A stretch of DNA of 64,000 nucleotides, taken from the NCBI RefSeq assembly GCF_947499845.1, contig NZ_CANMPM010000004.1, positions 62,001 through 126,000 of the forward strand, given 5' to 3'. The number at the start of each line of letters is the position of its first letter. Position 1 is the stretch's first letter. Of this stretch, positions 26,745-36,000 are shown piece by piece. The notes under the pieces are model-generated. The model was not told the origin of the DNA, ran no database searches, and was given only the letters and a program-made list of their open reading frames with translations. Source of the stretch: an uncultured Pseudokineococcus sp. Its GTDB lineage: Bacteria > Actinomycetota > Actinomycetes > Actinomycetales > Quadrisphaeraceae. Position numbers and translations under genes: made by a program.

Positions 26745-27791
26745 TCACTCGCGCCGGTCGCGCCCCGCGTCGTCGTCAGCCTCGGTGGCCACGTCGTCCT
26801 CGGAGGCGCCGGACGCGCTGGCCCGGGCGCGGGCCGCGGCGCGCTCTCCCTCGGCGGCGGCGTCCTCGGGCTCGGCCCCCGCGTCGAGGGCCTCCGTCTC
26901 GGCCGCGGCGGACGCCTCGGCGGGCGCCGGGTCGCGCAGTGCGGTCGCCTCGCGCCCGGGGTGCCGCAGCGAGCTCACGAGCAGGCCGAGGACGGCGAGG
27001 AGACCGACGACGACGGACGTCCAGACGTTGAGCCGGAGCCCTCCGACGACCTCCGCCTGGTCGACGCGCAGCGTCTCGATGAAGCCGCGGCCGATGACGT
27101 ACAGCAGGACGTAGGTGAGGAAGACGCGGCCGTGCCCCAGCTTGAGGCGCCGCTCCAGGAGCAGGAGCAGGCCCGCGGCCACCAGGCACCACAGCGACTC
27201 GTAGAGGAAGGTCGGGTGGAAGGTGGCGGCGTCGGCGTACTCGGCGGGCCGGTTCGCCGGGTCGATCTCCAGGCCCCAGGGCAGGTCCGTCGGGCGGCCG
27301 AAGAGCTCCTGGTTGAAGTAGTTGCCGAAGCGCCCCACCGCCTGGGCGACGAGGAGACCCGGCGCGAGCGCGTCCGCGACGACGCCGAGCCGCAGGCCCA
27401 GCTGCCGGATCGCCACGAGGGCCCCGACGAAGCCGCCCGCGATGGCGCCCCAGATGCCGAGGCCGCCCTCCCAGACGTACAGGGCGCGCACGAGGTCGCC
27501 GCCCTCGCCGAAGTAGGCGTCCGGCGAGGAGAGCACGTGGTAGATCCGGGCGCCGACGATGCCGAAGGGCACCGCCCACACCGCGATGTCCACGACCGCC
27601 CCGGGCGGACCGCCGCGCGCGCGAAGGCGCTTCTCGCCGATGACGACGCCGAGCACGATGCCGAGGATGATCGCGAGCGCGTAGGCGCGGATGGGGACGG
27701 GGCCCAGGTGCCACACGCCCTGGGAAGGGCTCGGGATCGCCGTGAGCACCGCCGACGCGAGGCTCCCCCCGGCCAGGGCCGTGCCGGTCAC
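26745..27791 (-). CDS. lgt: Prolipoprotein diacylglyceryl transferase
   Basis: An integral membrane enzyme that adds diacylglycerol to the lipobox cysteine of prolipoproteins, the first step of lipoprotein maturation. The signature GRFGNYFNQELFGRPTDLPWG (about residue 150) and the IPIRAYAL-like first segment are clear, with about seven membrane helices. About 75 Ala/Glu/Asp-rich residues follow the last helix as a disordered cytoplasmic tail. The GTG overlaps the trpA stop (GTGA), a conserved actinobacterial linkage of lgt to trpCBA. Total length is 348 residues. Confidence 0.96.
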   Translation of the reverse strand: MTGTALAGGSLASAVLTAIPSPSQGVWHLGPVPIRAYALAIILGIVLGVVIGEKRLRARGGPPGAVVDIAVWAVPFGIVGARIYHVLSSPDAYFGEGGDLVRALYVWEGGLGIWGAIAGGFVGALVAIRQLGLRLGVVADALAPGLLVAQAVGRFGNYFNQELFGRPTDLPWGLEIDPANRPAEYADAATFHPTFLYESLWCLVAAGLLLLLERRLKLGHGRVFLTYVLLYVIGRGFIETLRVDQAEVVGGLRLNVWTSVVVGLLAVLGLLVSSLRHPGREATALRDPAPAEASAAAETEALDAGAEPEDAAAEGERAAARARASASGASEDDVATEADDDAGRDRRE

Positions 27792-28609
27792 CGGCGGACC
27801 CCCGCCGCGAGGTCGGCGGCGACCGCGCCCACCGAGCGGACACCGCCGTCGCCGAGGGCGCGCACGAGCGCGGACCCGACGATGACGCCGTCCGCGAACC
27901 CGGCCACCTCGGCGGCCTGGTCCGCCGTCGAGACCCCGAGGCCGACGCACACGCGCTCGGCGCCCGCGGCGCGGGTGTCCCGCACGAGGCGCTCGGCGTC
28001 ACCGCCGACCGAGGCGCGCACGCCCGTGACGCCCATGGTCGAGGCCGCGTACACGAAGCCGCGGCAGGCCGCCGACGTGCTGGCGAGGCGCTGCGGGGTC
28101 GACGACGGCGCGACGAGGAAGACGCGGTCGAGGTCCGCCGCGGCGGAGGCCTCGAGCCAGTCCTGCCCCTCGTCGGGGATGAGGTCGGGCGTGATGAGCC
28201 CCGCTCCCCCGGCCGCGGCCAGGTCGCGCGCCCACGCGTCGACGCCGTAGCGCACCACGGGGTTCCAGTACGTCATGACGAGGACGGCGGCGCCCGTGGC
28301 CGCCACCTGCTCGACGGCGGTGAGGACGTCCCGCACCCGGAAGCCGCCCTCCAGGGCGGCCTGGGCGGCCGCCTGGATGACCGGTCCGTCCATGACCGGG
28401 TCGGAGTACGGCAGCCCGAGCTCGACGACGTCCACGCCCTCCGCGACCATCGCCCGCGCGGCCTCCACCGAGGTCGCCAGGTCCGGGAAGCCCACGGGCA
28501 GGTAGCCCACGAGGGCCGCCCCGCCCCGCTCCCGCGCGGCGTCGATCGCGGCGCCGGTGCGGCTCGACCCCGTCCCGGCCGCGCCGGGCGTCGTCACGGC
28601 GGCGGTCAC
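27788..28609 (-). CDS. trpA: Tryptophan synthase alpha chain
   Basis: TrpA cleaves indole-3-glycerol phosphate to indole and glyceraldehyde 3-phosphate; indole is channelled to TrpB. The 273-residue TIM barrel has [11 protein letters not shown], the catalytic Glu in [11 protein letters not shown] and the catalytic Asp in [10 protein letters not shown]. The phosphate-binding GVTGVRAS and GVIVGSALV segments are also present. The GTG start overlaps the trpB stop as GTGA, and its own stop overlaps lgt in the same way. Confidence 0.96.
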   Translation of the reverse strand: MTAAVTTPGAAGTGSSRTGAAIDAARERGGAALVGYLPVGFPDLATSVEAARAMVAEGVDVVELGLPYSDPVMDGPVIQAAAQAALEGGFRVRDVLTAVEQVAATGAAVLVMTYWNPVVRYGVDAWARDLAAAGGAGLITPDLIPDEGQDWLEASAAADLDRVFLVAPSSTPQRLASTSAACRGFVYAASTMGVTGVRASVGGDAERLVRDTRAAGAERVCVGLGVSTADQAAEVAGFADGVIVGSALVRALGDGGVRSVGAVAADLAAGVRR

Positions 28610-30075
28610 CGGTCGCCCCGGGCGCCCGTGGGGGCCTCGGCCCCGTCGTCGGCCGGACCGTCGGCCGAGCCGTCGACCGGGGCGTCGCCGCGGTCGGTCC
28701 TCGAGCCGGGCCCCTGCTCCGGCACGCCCTCGTCCCGCGGCTCGCCGCCGGCGACGACGTCGGGACCGGCGTGCACCCCGTCGTCGGCGCGGTCGGTGCG
28801 CACGTCCTCGGCCGCGACGAGGTCCTCGTCGCTGACGAGGTCGAACCAGCGGGCGGCCGTGTCGACGTCCTTGTCGCCGCGCCCGGACAGGTTGACGAGG
28901 ACGACGCCGTCCGGCCCGAGCCGGCGGCCCTCCTCCAGCGCACCGGCGAGGGCGTGCGCCGTCTCGATGGCGGGGATGATCCCCTCGGTGCGGCACAGCA
29001 GGCGCATCGCCTGCATCGCCTCGTCGTCCGTCACGGGGCGGTACTGCGCCCGGCCGGTGGCGGCGAGCCACGCGTGCTCCGGGCCGACGCCCGGGTAGTC
29101 CAGCCCCGCGCTGATCGAGTGCGACTCGACCGTCTGCCCGTCGTCGTCCTGCAGGAGCATCGAGCGGGCGCCGTGGAGGACGCCCGGCGCCCCGCCGGTG
29201 ATGGACGAGGCGTGCCGGCCCGTCGCGACGCCGTCGCCGCCCGCCTCGAGCCCGAGCAGCGCGACGTCGGCGTCGTCGAGGAAGGCGTGGAAGATGCCCA
29301 TGGCGTTCGATCCGCCGCCCACGCAGGCGACGACGACGTCCGGGAGGCGGCCGACGCGCTCGAGCACCTGCGCCCGCGCCTCCTCGCCGATGACGCGGTG
29401 CAGCTCGCGCACCATCGTCGGGAAAGGGTGCGGGCCGGCGACCGTGCCCAGCAGGTAGTGGGTGTCGTCGACGTTGGCGACCCAGTCGCGCATCGCCTCG
29501 TTCAGGGCGTCCTTGAGGGTGCGCGAGCCGGTGCGCACCGGCACGACCTCGGCCCCGAGGAGCCGCATCCGCGCCACGTTGAGCGCCTGGCGCTCGGTGT
29601 CGCGCTCCCCCATGTAGACGACGCACTCGAGGTCGAGCAGCGCCGCCGCCGTCGCCGACGCGACGCCGTGCTGGCCCGCGCCCGTCTCGGCGATGACGCG
29701 CGTCTTGCCCATGCGCTTGGTGAGCAGCGCCTGGCCCAACACGTTGTTGATCTTGTGCGAGCCCGTGTGGTTGAGGTCCTCGCGCTTGAGGAAGACCCTC
29801 GCCCCGCCCCCGTGGGCGGCGAAGCGCGGCGCCTCGGTGAGGATGCTCGGCCGCCCCGTGTAGGTCCGGTGCAGCTCGTCGAGCTCGGCCCGGAACGAGG
29901 GGTCGGCCCACGCCTGCGTGAAGGCCGCGTCGAGCTCGTCGAGCGCCGCGACGAGCGCCTCGGGCACGAAGCGCCCGCCGAACTCGCCGAAGTAGGGCCC
30001 TGAGGCGCTCGAGAGGGCCGCGCCCTCGGGGAGCCCGGTGGCCGTGCCCGCGCGGGGCGGTGTGCTCGTGCTCAT
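28606..30075 (-). CDS. trpB: Tryptophan synthase beta chain
   Basis: A PLP enzyme condensing indole with serine to give tryptophan. The PLP lysine lies in HTGSHKINN, followed by [10 protein letters not shown] and the phosphate-binding GGGSNAMG loop. The fold begins with [14 protein letters not shown]. The protein has 489 residues; the family norm is about 400-430. The excess is a C-terminal acidic, Gly/Asp-rich tail of about 70 residues with no recognisable domain. The ATG overlaps the trpC stop (ATGA). Confidence 0.97.
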   Translation of the reverse strand: MSTSTPPRAGTATGLPEGAALSSASGPYFGEFGGRFVPEALVAALDELDAAFTQAWADPSFRAELDELHRTYTGRPSILTEAPRFAAHGGGARVFLKREDLNHTGSHKINNVLGQALLTKRMGKTRVIAETGAGQHGVASATAAALLDLECVVYMGERDTERQALNVARMRLLGAEVVPVRTGSRTLKDALNEAMRDWVANVDDTHYLLGTVAGPHPFPTMVRELHRVIGEEARAQVLERVGRLPDVVVACVGGGSNAMGIFHAFLDDADVALLGLEAGGDGVATGRHASSITGGAPGVLHGARSMLLQDDDGQTVESHSISAGLDYPGVGPEHAWLAATGRAQYRPVTDDEAMQAMRLLCRTEGIIPAIETAHALAGALEEGRRLGPDGVVLVNLSGRGDKDVDTAARWFDLVSDEDLVAAEDVRTDRADDGVHAGPDVVAGGEPRDEGVPEQGPGSRTDRGDAPVDGSADGPADDGAEAPTGARGDR

Positions 30076-30902
30076 GCGCGTCCTGCCCTGGTCGAGGGGT
30101 GGTTGCCGGCGGCGACGAGGTCCGCCACCGCGGCGCGGGGGTCGCCGCCCGTCACGAGCGCCTCGCCGACGAGCACGGCGTCGGCGCCCGCGCGGGCGTA
30201 GTCGAAGACGTCGTGGGAGCCCCGGACGCCCGACTCGGCGACGACGACGACGCCGGCCGGGACCGCGGGGCGCACGGCGGCGAAGGTGCTGCGGTCGACG
30301 TGCAGCGTCCGCAGGTCGCGCGCGTTGACCCCGATGACCCGAGCGCCGGCGTCGACGGCCCGGGCGACCTCCTCGACGTCGTGCACCTCGACGAGCGCCG
30401 TCATCCCGAGGGAGTGCACCCGCTCCACGAGGGACACGAGCGCGGGCTGCTCCAGGGCGGCGACGATGAGCAGCACGACGTCCGCGCCGTGGGCCCGCGC
30501 CTCCCACACCTGGTAGGAGGTCGTCACGAAGTCCTTCCGCAGGACCGGGACGTCCACGGCCGCGCGCACGGCGTCGAGGTCCTCCAGGCTGCCGCCGAAG
30601 CGGCGACGCTCGGTGAGGACGCTGATGACGGCGGCGCCCCCGGCCTCGTAGTCGCGCGCCAGGCCGGCCGGGTCGCCGATCGCGGCCAGGGCCCCCTTGC
30701 TGGGGCTCGAGCGCTTCACCTCGGCGACGACCTTCACCGCGCCGCGCTCCTCGTCGCCGTCGACCCGGCGCAGCCGCTCGACGGCGTCGAGGGCGCCGGG
30801 GCGGCGGGACGCGCGCTCCTTCAGCTCGTCGAGCGAGGTGGTCTCCTGCCGCCCGGCGAGGTCGGCGTGGACCCCGGCGAGGATGTCGTCGAGCACGCTC
30901 AC
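30072..30902 (-). CDS. trpC: Indole-3-glycerol phosphate synthase
   Basis: TrpC closes the indole ring from carboxyphenylamino-deoxyribulose phosphate. The 276-residue barrel shows [11 protein letters not shown] at the N-terminus, the catalytic [27 protein letters not shown] and the phosphate site AESGVRG. The GTG at 30902 has GGAGGAG upstream at a good distance. It is the first gene of trpC-trpB-trpA-lgt. The leader upstream may encode a short peptide with a Trp codon. Confidence 0.96.
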   Translation of the reverse strand: MSVLDDILAGVHADLAGRQETTSLDELKERASRRPGALDAVERLRRVDGDEERGAVKVVAEVKRSSPSKGALAAIGDPAGLARDYEAGGAAVISVLTERRRFGGSLEDLDAVRAAVDVPVLRKDFVTTSYQVWEARAHGADVVLLIVAALEQPALVSLVERVHSLGMTALVEVHDVEEVARAVDAGARVIGVNARDLRTLHVDRSTFAAVRPAVPAGVVVVAESGVRGSHDVFDYARAGADAVLVGEALVTGGDPRAAVADLVAAGNHPSTRAGRA

Positions 30903-30976
30903 GTGAGGGCTCCTCCGCTTCGACGCTGTGCTTGCTCCGGTCGTCCTCGGCCGACGCCGTCCTGGTCCGCGAGCCG

Positions 30977-31018
30977 TCACCGCTCCGGCGTGTACCACCG
31001 GGTCCGTGGTGGCTGCAC
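30977..31018 (-). CDS. trpL: Possible trp leader peptide
   Basis: A 13-codon frame upstream of trpC reads [13 protein letters not shown] from a GTG. The Trp codon lies in the right arm of a small hairpin (ACCAC...GTGGT). Attenuation through a Trp-containing leader is known upstream of actinobacterial trp genes. Here only one Trp codon is present and no ribosome binding site is seen, so the call is tentative. Confidence 0.3.
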   Translation of the reverse strand: MQPPRTRWYTPER

Positions 31019-31061
31019 CGGAGGGTGGGCGCCGCGGCCCGAGCACCGGTCGGGTCGATCC

Positions 31062-31082
31062 GTCCTGCCGCGCAGGACTCTA
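31062..31082 (-). promoter_or_regulatory. Promoter and overlapping palindrome before trpC
   Basis: TAGAGT (31077-31082) is a TANNNT -10 on the minus strand. It partly overlaps a perfect 7-bp palindrome GTCCTGC-N3-GCAGGAC (31062-31078), which covers the expected transcription start. This is the geometry of an operator. About 165 nt of leader precede trpC. Confidence 0.45.
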
Positions 31083-31355
31083 GTGCGTGGCCCGCCGCGC
31101 TCCCGCGCCCCCGCCCTGCCGCCGACGGGGTGCGCCGTGGCCCCGTCCGGACCCGCCGGCGTCCGGTCCTGCTCGTGCGGGGGACCGGCAGCACTCGTGC
31201 GGGTCCCCCGGCGCGCGCGCCGCGCGGTGCGGGCGCAGCGCCGATAGCGTCGGACGACCGCCCCGAGCGGCGGGGCACCGCCGCAGGACGGCGGCGAGCC
31301 GGCCGACCGCCGACCCCCGACGACGGGCCCCACGGGCCCAGCCAGGAGGCCAGAC

Positions 31356-31928
31356 GTGAGCACCCCGAGCGACCCCGACCAGCCGCGCTACGGCCAGGAG
31401 CCGGCGGGCGACCGCCCGCCGGAGCCGCCCCGCTACGGCGACGCCGCGCCCGGCTACGGCCAGTCCTCCGGCGACGGCAGCGGGTACGACCGCCCCTCGA
31501 GCGGCGGGTACGGCGAGCCGGCCCGCTACGGCGGCGACGCCTCGGCCTCCCCCTACGGCGGGGAGCCGCACCAGGAGCCGCGCAACGGCCTCGGCGTCGC
31601 GGCGCTCGTCGTCGGCATCGTCGCCCTGCTGTCCGTCTGCGTCGGCATCTTCCTCGCCGGGATCCCGGCCGTGGTCATCGGCGTCGTCGGCATCGTCCTC
31701 GGCGTGGGCGCCCGCCGGCGCGTGAAGCGCGGAGAGGCGACGAACGGCGGCGTCGCGACGACCGGCCTCGTCCTGTCGATCGTCTCCCTCGTCCTCGGCA
31801 TCCTCAGCATCGTCCTCTTCGCGGTGGGTCTGAGCTTCTTCGGCGACATCGCCGAGCAGTGCCAGGGCCTCACGGGGGCTGAGCAGGAGCAGTGCGTCCA
31901 GGACCAGACGGAGAGCCTCTTCGGCTGA
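31356..31928 (+). CDS. DUF4190 domain-containing membrane protein
   Basis: A 190-residue protein. The first 75 residues are Gly/Tyr/Pro-rich with repeated YG(Q/G/E) motifs and should be disordered. A DUF4190 module follows: two hydrophobic hairpin helices ([22 protein letters not shown]... and [23 protein letters not shown]) around a basic loop [10 protein letters not shown]. The tail carries two cysteines (EQCQGL and EQCVQD). The GTG follows AGGAGG at ideal spacing. It sits on the opposite strand inside the trp cluster and ends at a very strong terminator. The function is unknown. Confidence 0.85.
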   Translation: MSTPSDPDQPRYGQEPAGDRPPEPPRYGDAAPGYGQSSGDGSGYDRPSSGGYGEPARYGGDASASPYGGEPHQEPRNGLGVAALVVGIVALLSVCVGIFLAGIPAVVIGVVGIVLGVGARRRVKRGEATNGGVATTGLVLSIVSLVLGILSIVLFAVGLSFFGDIAEQCQGLTGAEQEQCVQDQTESLFG

Positions 31929-31977
31929 GGGCTGCGCCGCCGCCCGGCCCGGGCGAGCGCGCGTCACCCGCGCACCG

Positions 31978-32019
31978 ACGACGGAGGGCCCGGACCATGT
32001 GGTCCGGGCCCTCCGTCGT
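31978..32019. terminator. Bidirectional terminator between DUF4190 and DUF2752 genes
   Basis: The arms ACGACGGAGGGCCCGGACCA and its exact reverse complement (20 nt each) are separated by only TG, so the working loop is about 4 nt. It is the strongest simple hairpin in the window. Confidence 0.9.
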
Positions 32020-32097
32020 GCCTGGAGCGGTTGCGCCTCGTGCCGTCGTGCTGGCGCAGGGGCGGTGCTGGCGCGCCGAGCCCGGGTGGGCGCGGCC

Positions 32098-32496
32098 TCA
32101 GGGCCCGAGCACCGCCTCCACACCGGGCAGCCACCGGACGACCGCGAAGACGGCCAGCGCGGTCACCCCGAGGACGGCCCGCCGGTCCGTGACGGCGTCG
32201 ACCAGGCGCAGCGGCCGCCGACGCAGGGCCGCCGCGGTCCAGGCCGCCCACACGAGAGCTCCCCCGACGACGAGGGCGACGGCGAGGGCGTTGCTGCCGA
32301 GGGCCGCCAGCGGCTCACCGGCGAGGAGGTCGGACACGGCCCGGAGCCCGCCGCAGCCCGGGCACGGCAGGCCGGTGAGCAGCAGGACGGGGCAGGTGCC
32401 CCAGCTGCCCGGCACGTGCGGGTCGCGCAGCGCGACGGCGGCCAGCGACGCGGCCCCCACCGCCCCGAGGACGAGCGGGGGCCAGCGGCGCGGCAC
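32098..32496 (-). CDS. DUF2752 domain-containing membrane protein
   Basis: A small membrane protein of about 132 residues with the DUF2752 signature GLPCPGCGGLRAV, in which CPxCG precedes an Arg. Hydrophobic segments flank it (LVLGAVGAASLAAVAL, ALAVALVVGGALVWAAWTAA and AVLGVTALAVFAVV). The GTG at 32496 is the only good start before the domain; the Shine-Dalgarno is weak, so the start is uncertain. It is consistently found with trp genes in actinobacteria, but its role is unknown. Confidence 0.8.
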   Translation of the reverse strand: MPRRWPPLVLGAVGAASLAAVALRDPHVPGSWGTCPVLLLTGLPCPGCGGLRAVSDLLAGEPLAALGSNALAVALVVGGALVWAAWTAAALRRRPLRLVDAVTDRRAVLGVTALAVFAVVRWLPGVEAVLGP

Positions 32497-32546
32497 TCCC
32501 GGCGCCCGGCCCCTCGAGGAGGACGGGGCCGGCGTGAGCCGCGGGC

Positions 32547-32912
32547 TCAGCGGGGCCCGTTGGCCGTCGTCGACGCCGACTCGCCCGAGCGCCCGGCCGG
32601 GCCGTGGTGGGGCTCGTCGCCCGGCTCGTCGGAGGACTGCTCGGGCGTGCCGGCCCCGTAGCCCATCTTGGCGAGGACGATCCCGACGACGGGCCCGACG
32701 GCCATGACGACGAAGCCGACGGCCAGCAGCCACCACACGGTGAAGACGACGGCGAGGCAGCCGACGAGGGAGCCGAGCATGACGATGCCCACACCCACCC
32801 ACGCGGCGAGGCTGTGGCCGTGGTCCTCCGTGTGCGGGGGCAGCTGCGGCTGGTGCCTCGTGTCCGGCTGGGTGTCCGACTGGGTGTCGCGGTCCTGCGT
32901 GCGCTCGGCCAT
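32547..32912 (-). CDS. HGxxPAAW-family membrane protein
   Basis: A 121-residue protein whose central motif reads HGHSLAAW, a variant of the family's HGxxPAAW. Two hydrophobic helices follow (VGVGIVMLGSLVGCLAVVFTVWWL and AVGFVVMAVGPVVGIVLAKMGYG). The N-terminus is polar and rich in Gln, Thr and Asp. The ATG has GAGGAGGG upstream. In actinobacteria this gene lies between the Trp-associated membrane protein and DUF2752 genes, exactly as here, so a link to tryptophan supply is suspected but unproven. Confidence 0.85.
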   Translation of the reverse strand: MAERTQDRDTQSDTQPDTRHQPQLPPHTEDHGHSLAAWVGVGIVMLGSLVGCLAVVFTVWWLLAVGFVVMAVGPVVGIVLAKMGYGAGTPEQSSDEPGDEPHHGPAGRSGESASTTANGPR

Positions 32913-32971
32913 AGGGCCCTCCTCGACCGGCCCGGACGGCCCTGCGGCGGTCCGACGCGCGGCTCGCTCTC

Positions 32972-32991
32972 GTCGGTCGGTCGGTCGGTCG
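32972..32991. repeat. GTCG tetranucleotide repeat, five copies
   Basis: Five uninterrupted GTCG units, followed by a sixth imperfect one (GTCT), lie about 60 bp upstream of the HGxxPAAW start codon. Length variation here could affect promoter spacing. Confidence 0.7.
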
Positions 32992-33183
32992 GTCTGGTCG
33001 TCGGTGGTGGTCGGGCGACCCCGCGCCGCGCGGCGCGGTCGCGGCGCCCGCGGCGGCCGCTCGCGCGGCCCCACCGGGCGCGTCGTCATCATGCCAGCCG
33101 CCGCGCCCCGCGGCTCCCGCGCCGCCCCGCCACCCCGCCGTCCCGCTCACCCGGCGTCTCGTCGTCCCGGCGCCGGCGTCGGA

Positions 33184-33951
33184 TCAGCGGCGGCGGTCGC
33201 CCTCGGCCCCGCCGGTCGGGTCCTCGCCGCGCGACAGGGAGTCCCACGCGTCGAAGGCCTCGCCCCGTCGCCGGGCCCGCTCGGCGGCCGGGCCCTCGTC
33301 CTCGGTCCCGGTGACCGGGTCGCCGGTCCGGGCGCCCGCACCACCGGCCCCGGCCCAGGCGCTCGTCCCCGCGGACCCGCCGTCGCCGACCGCACCGGCG
33401 TCGACGCCGCGCTCCAGCTCCTCGGCCCGGGCGGTCGGCGCCTCGTAGCGGCGCCCGCTCGGCCACGCGCGCGAGGCGGGCAGCGCGGCGACCGCCAGCA
33501 CGGCGAGCAGCGCGCCGACCCCCGCGGTGACCCAGGGCCACGCCGTCGCGGTGGCGCTCGCGTCGCCCGGGCCCACCGAGCCGGCCGTGACGCCGAGCAC
33601 CTGACCGACCTCGCCGGCGGTGGCGCCCAGCGGGTCGGCGAGGACCCCCGCGGCGCCGGCGACGACGCCGGCGCCCGCGGCCGCCACGACGCCGAGCGCG
33701 ACGAGCGACCCGGCGCGGCGCGTGGTGCTGGCGGCGGCGGCCCCGGCGAGGGCCACGAGGCCGAGCGCCGGCACGAGCGGGGCCGCCGACCCGCCCGTCG
33801 CCGCCACCGCCCCCGCGCCGGCCAGGGCGCCGTCGACGTCCGCCCGCGTCCACGTGAGCGCCCCCGAGACGACGACGACCGCCCCGAGCGCCAGCAGGCC
33901 GAGCACGGCGCGGGCGCGCGGGAGCCGGGCGCTCCGGCCGGCCGGGCTCAC
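33184..33951 (-). CDS. Trp biosynthesis-associated membrane protein (TIGR02234 family)
   Basis: A 255-residue membrane protein with four predicted helices (AVLGLLALGAVVVVSGALTW, LVPALGLVALAGAAAAS, LVALGVVAAAGAGVVAGAAGVL and WPWVTAGVGALLAVLAVAALP). It shows the family's WTR turn after helix 1. The C-terminal 80 residues are polar and end in FDAWDSLSRGEDPT, a conserved closing motif of the family. Its GTG overlaps the trpE stop (GTGA). The family is always linked to trp genes in actinobacteria; the biochemical role is unknown. Confidence 0.88.
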   Translation of the reverse strand: MSPAGRSARLPRARAVLGLLALGAVVVVSGALTWTRADVDGALAGAGAVAATGGSAAPLVPALGLVALAGAAAASTTRRAGSLVALGVVAAAGAGVVAGAAGVLADPLGATAGEVGQVLGVTAGSVGPGDASATATAWPWVTAGVGALLAVLAVAALPASRAWPSGRRYEAPTARAEELERGVDAGAVGDGGSAGTSAWAGAGGAGARTGDPVTGTEDEGPAAERARRRGEAFDAWDSLSRGEDPTGGAEGDRRR

Positions 33952-35507
33952 CGGTGGCCGCCGGCCGGCGCCGGCGGTCGCAGCGTGCTCGCGGCCGCGA
34001 CGGCGCGCAGCACCGCCGCCGCCTTGGCCCGGCACTCGGCGTCCTCGAGCTCCGGCACCGAGTCCGCGACGACGCCGGCGCCCGCCTGCACGTGCGCCCG
34101 CCCGTCGGACAGCACGGCCGTCCGGATGGCGATGGCCATGTCGAGGTCGCCCGCGAAGTCGAGGTAGCCCACGACGCCGCCGTAGACCCCCCGCCGCACC
34201 GGCTCCAGCGCGTCGATGAGCTCCATGGCCCGCGGCTTCGGCGCGCCGGACAGCGTCCCCGCCGGGAAGGCCGCCCGGAGCACGGCCATCGCCGCCGTCC
34301 CGGGGCGCACGTCGCCGAGCACCGTCGAGACGAGGTGCATGACGTGGCTGTAGCGCTCGACCGCCATGAACTCGACGACGTCCACGGTCCCCGGCTCGCA
34401 GACCCGTGCGAGGTCGTTGCGCGCGAGGTCGACGAGCATGAGGTGCTCGGAGCGCTCCTTGGCGTCGTCGAGGAGCTCCTCCGCGAGGCGGACGTCGTCC
34501 TCGGGCTTGGCGCCGCGCGGGCGCGTGCCCGCGATGGGGTGCGCCAGGACCCGGCCCGCCTCGACCTTGACGAGCGCCTCGGGGCTCGAGCCGACGACGT
34601 CCACGCGGCTGCCGTCGGGGCGCTGCCCCCGGAACAGGTACATGTACGGGCTCGGGTTGGACGCCCGCAGGCAGCGGTAGACGTCGAGGGCGTCGGCCGG
34701 GCAGTCCAGCTCGAAGCGCTGGGAGAGGACGACCTGGAAGACCTCGCCGTCGACGATGGCTTCCTTGCCGCGCCGCACCGCCTCGAGGTAGTCCTCCCGG
34801 CGCGTGCGCTCCCGCGGCGCGGGCGGCTCGACCCCGCCGCCGTCGTGGACGGCGACCGTGGACGGCGCGGGTGCGGCCAGCTCGGCGACCATGCGGTCGA
34901 GCCGCGCGACGGCGTCGCCCCAGGCCTCGTCGACGCGCTCGTCGGTCCCGTCGTGGTTCACCGCGTTGGCGACGAGCAGCAGCGTGCCGTCGCTGTGGTC
35001 GAGGACGGCGACGTCCGCGGCGAGCGCCATCATCACCGGCGGCGCGCCGAGCTCGTCGGGCGAGCGCACCGGCAGCCGCTCCCAGGCGCGGACGACGTCG
35101 TACCCGAGGACGCCGACCATGCCGCCGGTGAGCGGCGGGAGGCCGGGCAGGCGCGGGGTGTGCAGGGCGTCCATCACGGCGGCCAGCACCTCCGTGGGCT
35201 CCCCCGAGGTCGGCACGCCCGCGGGCGGCTCGCCGATCCACTGCGAGGCGCCGTCGCCGCCCAGCAGCATCGCCCCGGAGCGCGCACCGACGATCGACCA
35301 GCGCGACCAGCGCCCGCCCTCGGCGGACTCCAGGAGGAAGGAGCCCGGGGCGTCGCCCGACAGCTTGCGGTAGAGGCCCACGGGCGTCTCGCCGTCGGCG
35401 AGCACGCGGCGCACGACCGGCACGACCCGACGGTCGCGGGCCAGCTCGCGGAAGACGTCGAGCGACGGCCACGTCGCCCCGAGGCGCCCGTCGGGTCCCG
35501 CGCTCAC
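33948..35507 (-). CDS. trpE: Anthranilate synthase component I
   Basis: This enzyme converts chorismate to anthranilate using ammonia or glutamine through TrpG, which is not in this window. The 519-residue protein shows FLLESAEGG near the N-terminus (the LLES element of Trp feedback binding), [44 protein letters not shown] and [13 protein letters not shown], all chorismate-enzyme motifs. The GTG overlaps the hisI stop as GTGA. trpE is separated from trpCBA by the membrane genes and the opposite-strand DUF4190 gene. Confidence 0.97.
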   Translation of the reverse strand: MSAGPDGRLGATWPSLDVFRELARDRRVVPVVRRVLADGETPVGLYRKLSGDAPGSFLLESAEGGRWSRWSIVGARSGAMLLGGDGASQWIGEPPAGVPTSGEPTEVLAAVMDALHTPRLPGLPPLTGGMVGVLGYDVVRAWERLPVRSPDELGAPPVMMALAADVAVLDHSDGTLLLVANAVNHDGTDERVDEAWGDAVARLDRMVAELAAPAPSTVAVHDGGGVEPPAPRERTRREDYLEAVRRGKEAIVDGEVFQVVLSQRFELDCPADALDVYRCLRASNPSPYMYLFRGQRPDGSRVDVVGSSPEALVKVEAGRVLAHPIAGTRPRGAKPEDDVRLAEELLDDAKERSEHLMLVDLARNDLARVCEPGTVDVVEFMAVERYSHVMHLVSTVLGDVRPGTAAMAVLRAAFPAGTLSGAPKPRAMELIDALEPVRRGVYGGVVGYLDFAGDLDMAIAIRTAVLSDGRAHVQAGAGVVADSVPELEDAECRAKAAAVLRAVAAASTLRPPAPAGGHR

Positions 35508-35944
35508 GCGCCGCCCCCGCCCGTGGCCCCGCCCGACCCGCCGCCCGCGGCCCCGCCCGAGGTCGCCTGCGTGACGACGTCGCGGGCGCCGAGGTCGCGG
35601 CCGTCGAAGCAGGTGCGGGTCCCGGTGTGGCACGCCGGGCCCGTCTGGTCGACGCGGACGAGCAGGGCGTCGCCGTCGCAGTCCAGCGCGACCGAGCGCA
35701 CGTGCTGCACGTGCCCGGAGGTGTCCCCCTTGCGCCACAGCTCCTGGCGGCTGCGGCTCCAGTAGGTGGCGCGGCCCGTGCTGAGGGTGAGCGCGAGGGC
35801 ACGGTCGTCCATCCAGCCGAGCATGAGCACCTCGCCGGTGTCGTGCTGCTGGACCACCGCGGCCACCAGGCCGTCGGGCGTGCGCTGCAGGCGGGCGGCC
35901 ACCGCGGGGTCGAGGTCGGTGCCGGAGGAGGTGGAGGCGCTCAC
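35504..35944 (-). CDS. hisI: Phosphoribosyl-AMP cyclohydrolase
   Basis: HisI opens the adenine ring of PR-AMP in step three of histidine synthesis. The conserved [29 protein letters not shown], the metal-binding [11 protein letters not shown] and [11 protein letters not shown] segments are complete. The 146-residue length includes a 20-residue Gly/Ala-rich tail. The GTG follows GGGAGG. It is coupled to trpE by a GTGA overlap, a known actinobacterial his-trp arrangement. Confidence 0.96.
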   Translation of the reverse strand: MSASTSSGTDLDPAVAARLQRTPDGLVAAVVQQHDTGEVLMLGWMDDRALALTLSTGRATYWSRSRQELWRKGDTSGHVQHVRSVALDCDGDALLVRVDQTGPACHTGTRTCFDGRDLGARDVVTQATSGGAAGGGSGGATGGGGA

Positions 35945-36000
35945 GCCCTGATCCTCCCACCGCCCCCGACCTCGCCCCGGCCGCCGCCGGCCCGGTGGCG

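Larger units (their letters stand above)
30903..31355. other. 453-bp divergent regulatory region (trpC leader and DUF4190 promoter)
   Basis: The trpC side carries a TAGAGT -10 with an overlapping palindrome and a possible leader peptide. The DUF4190 side has TAGCGT (31245-31250) as a weak -10 candidate and AGGAGG before its GTG. No other gene is supported. Confidence 0.55.
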
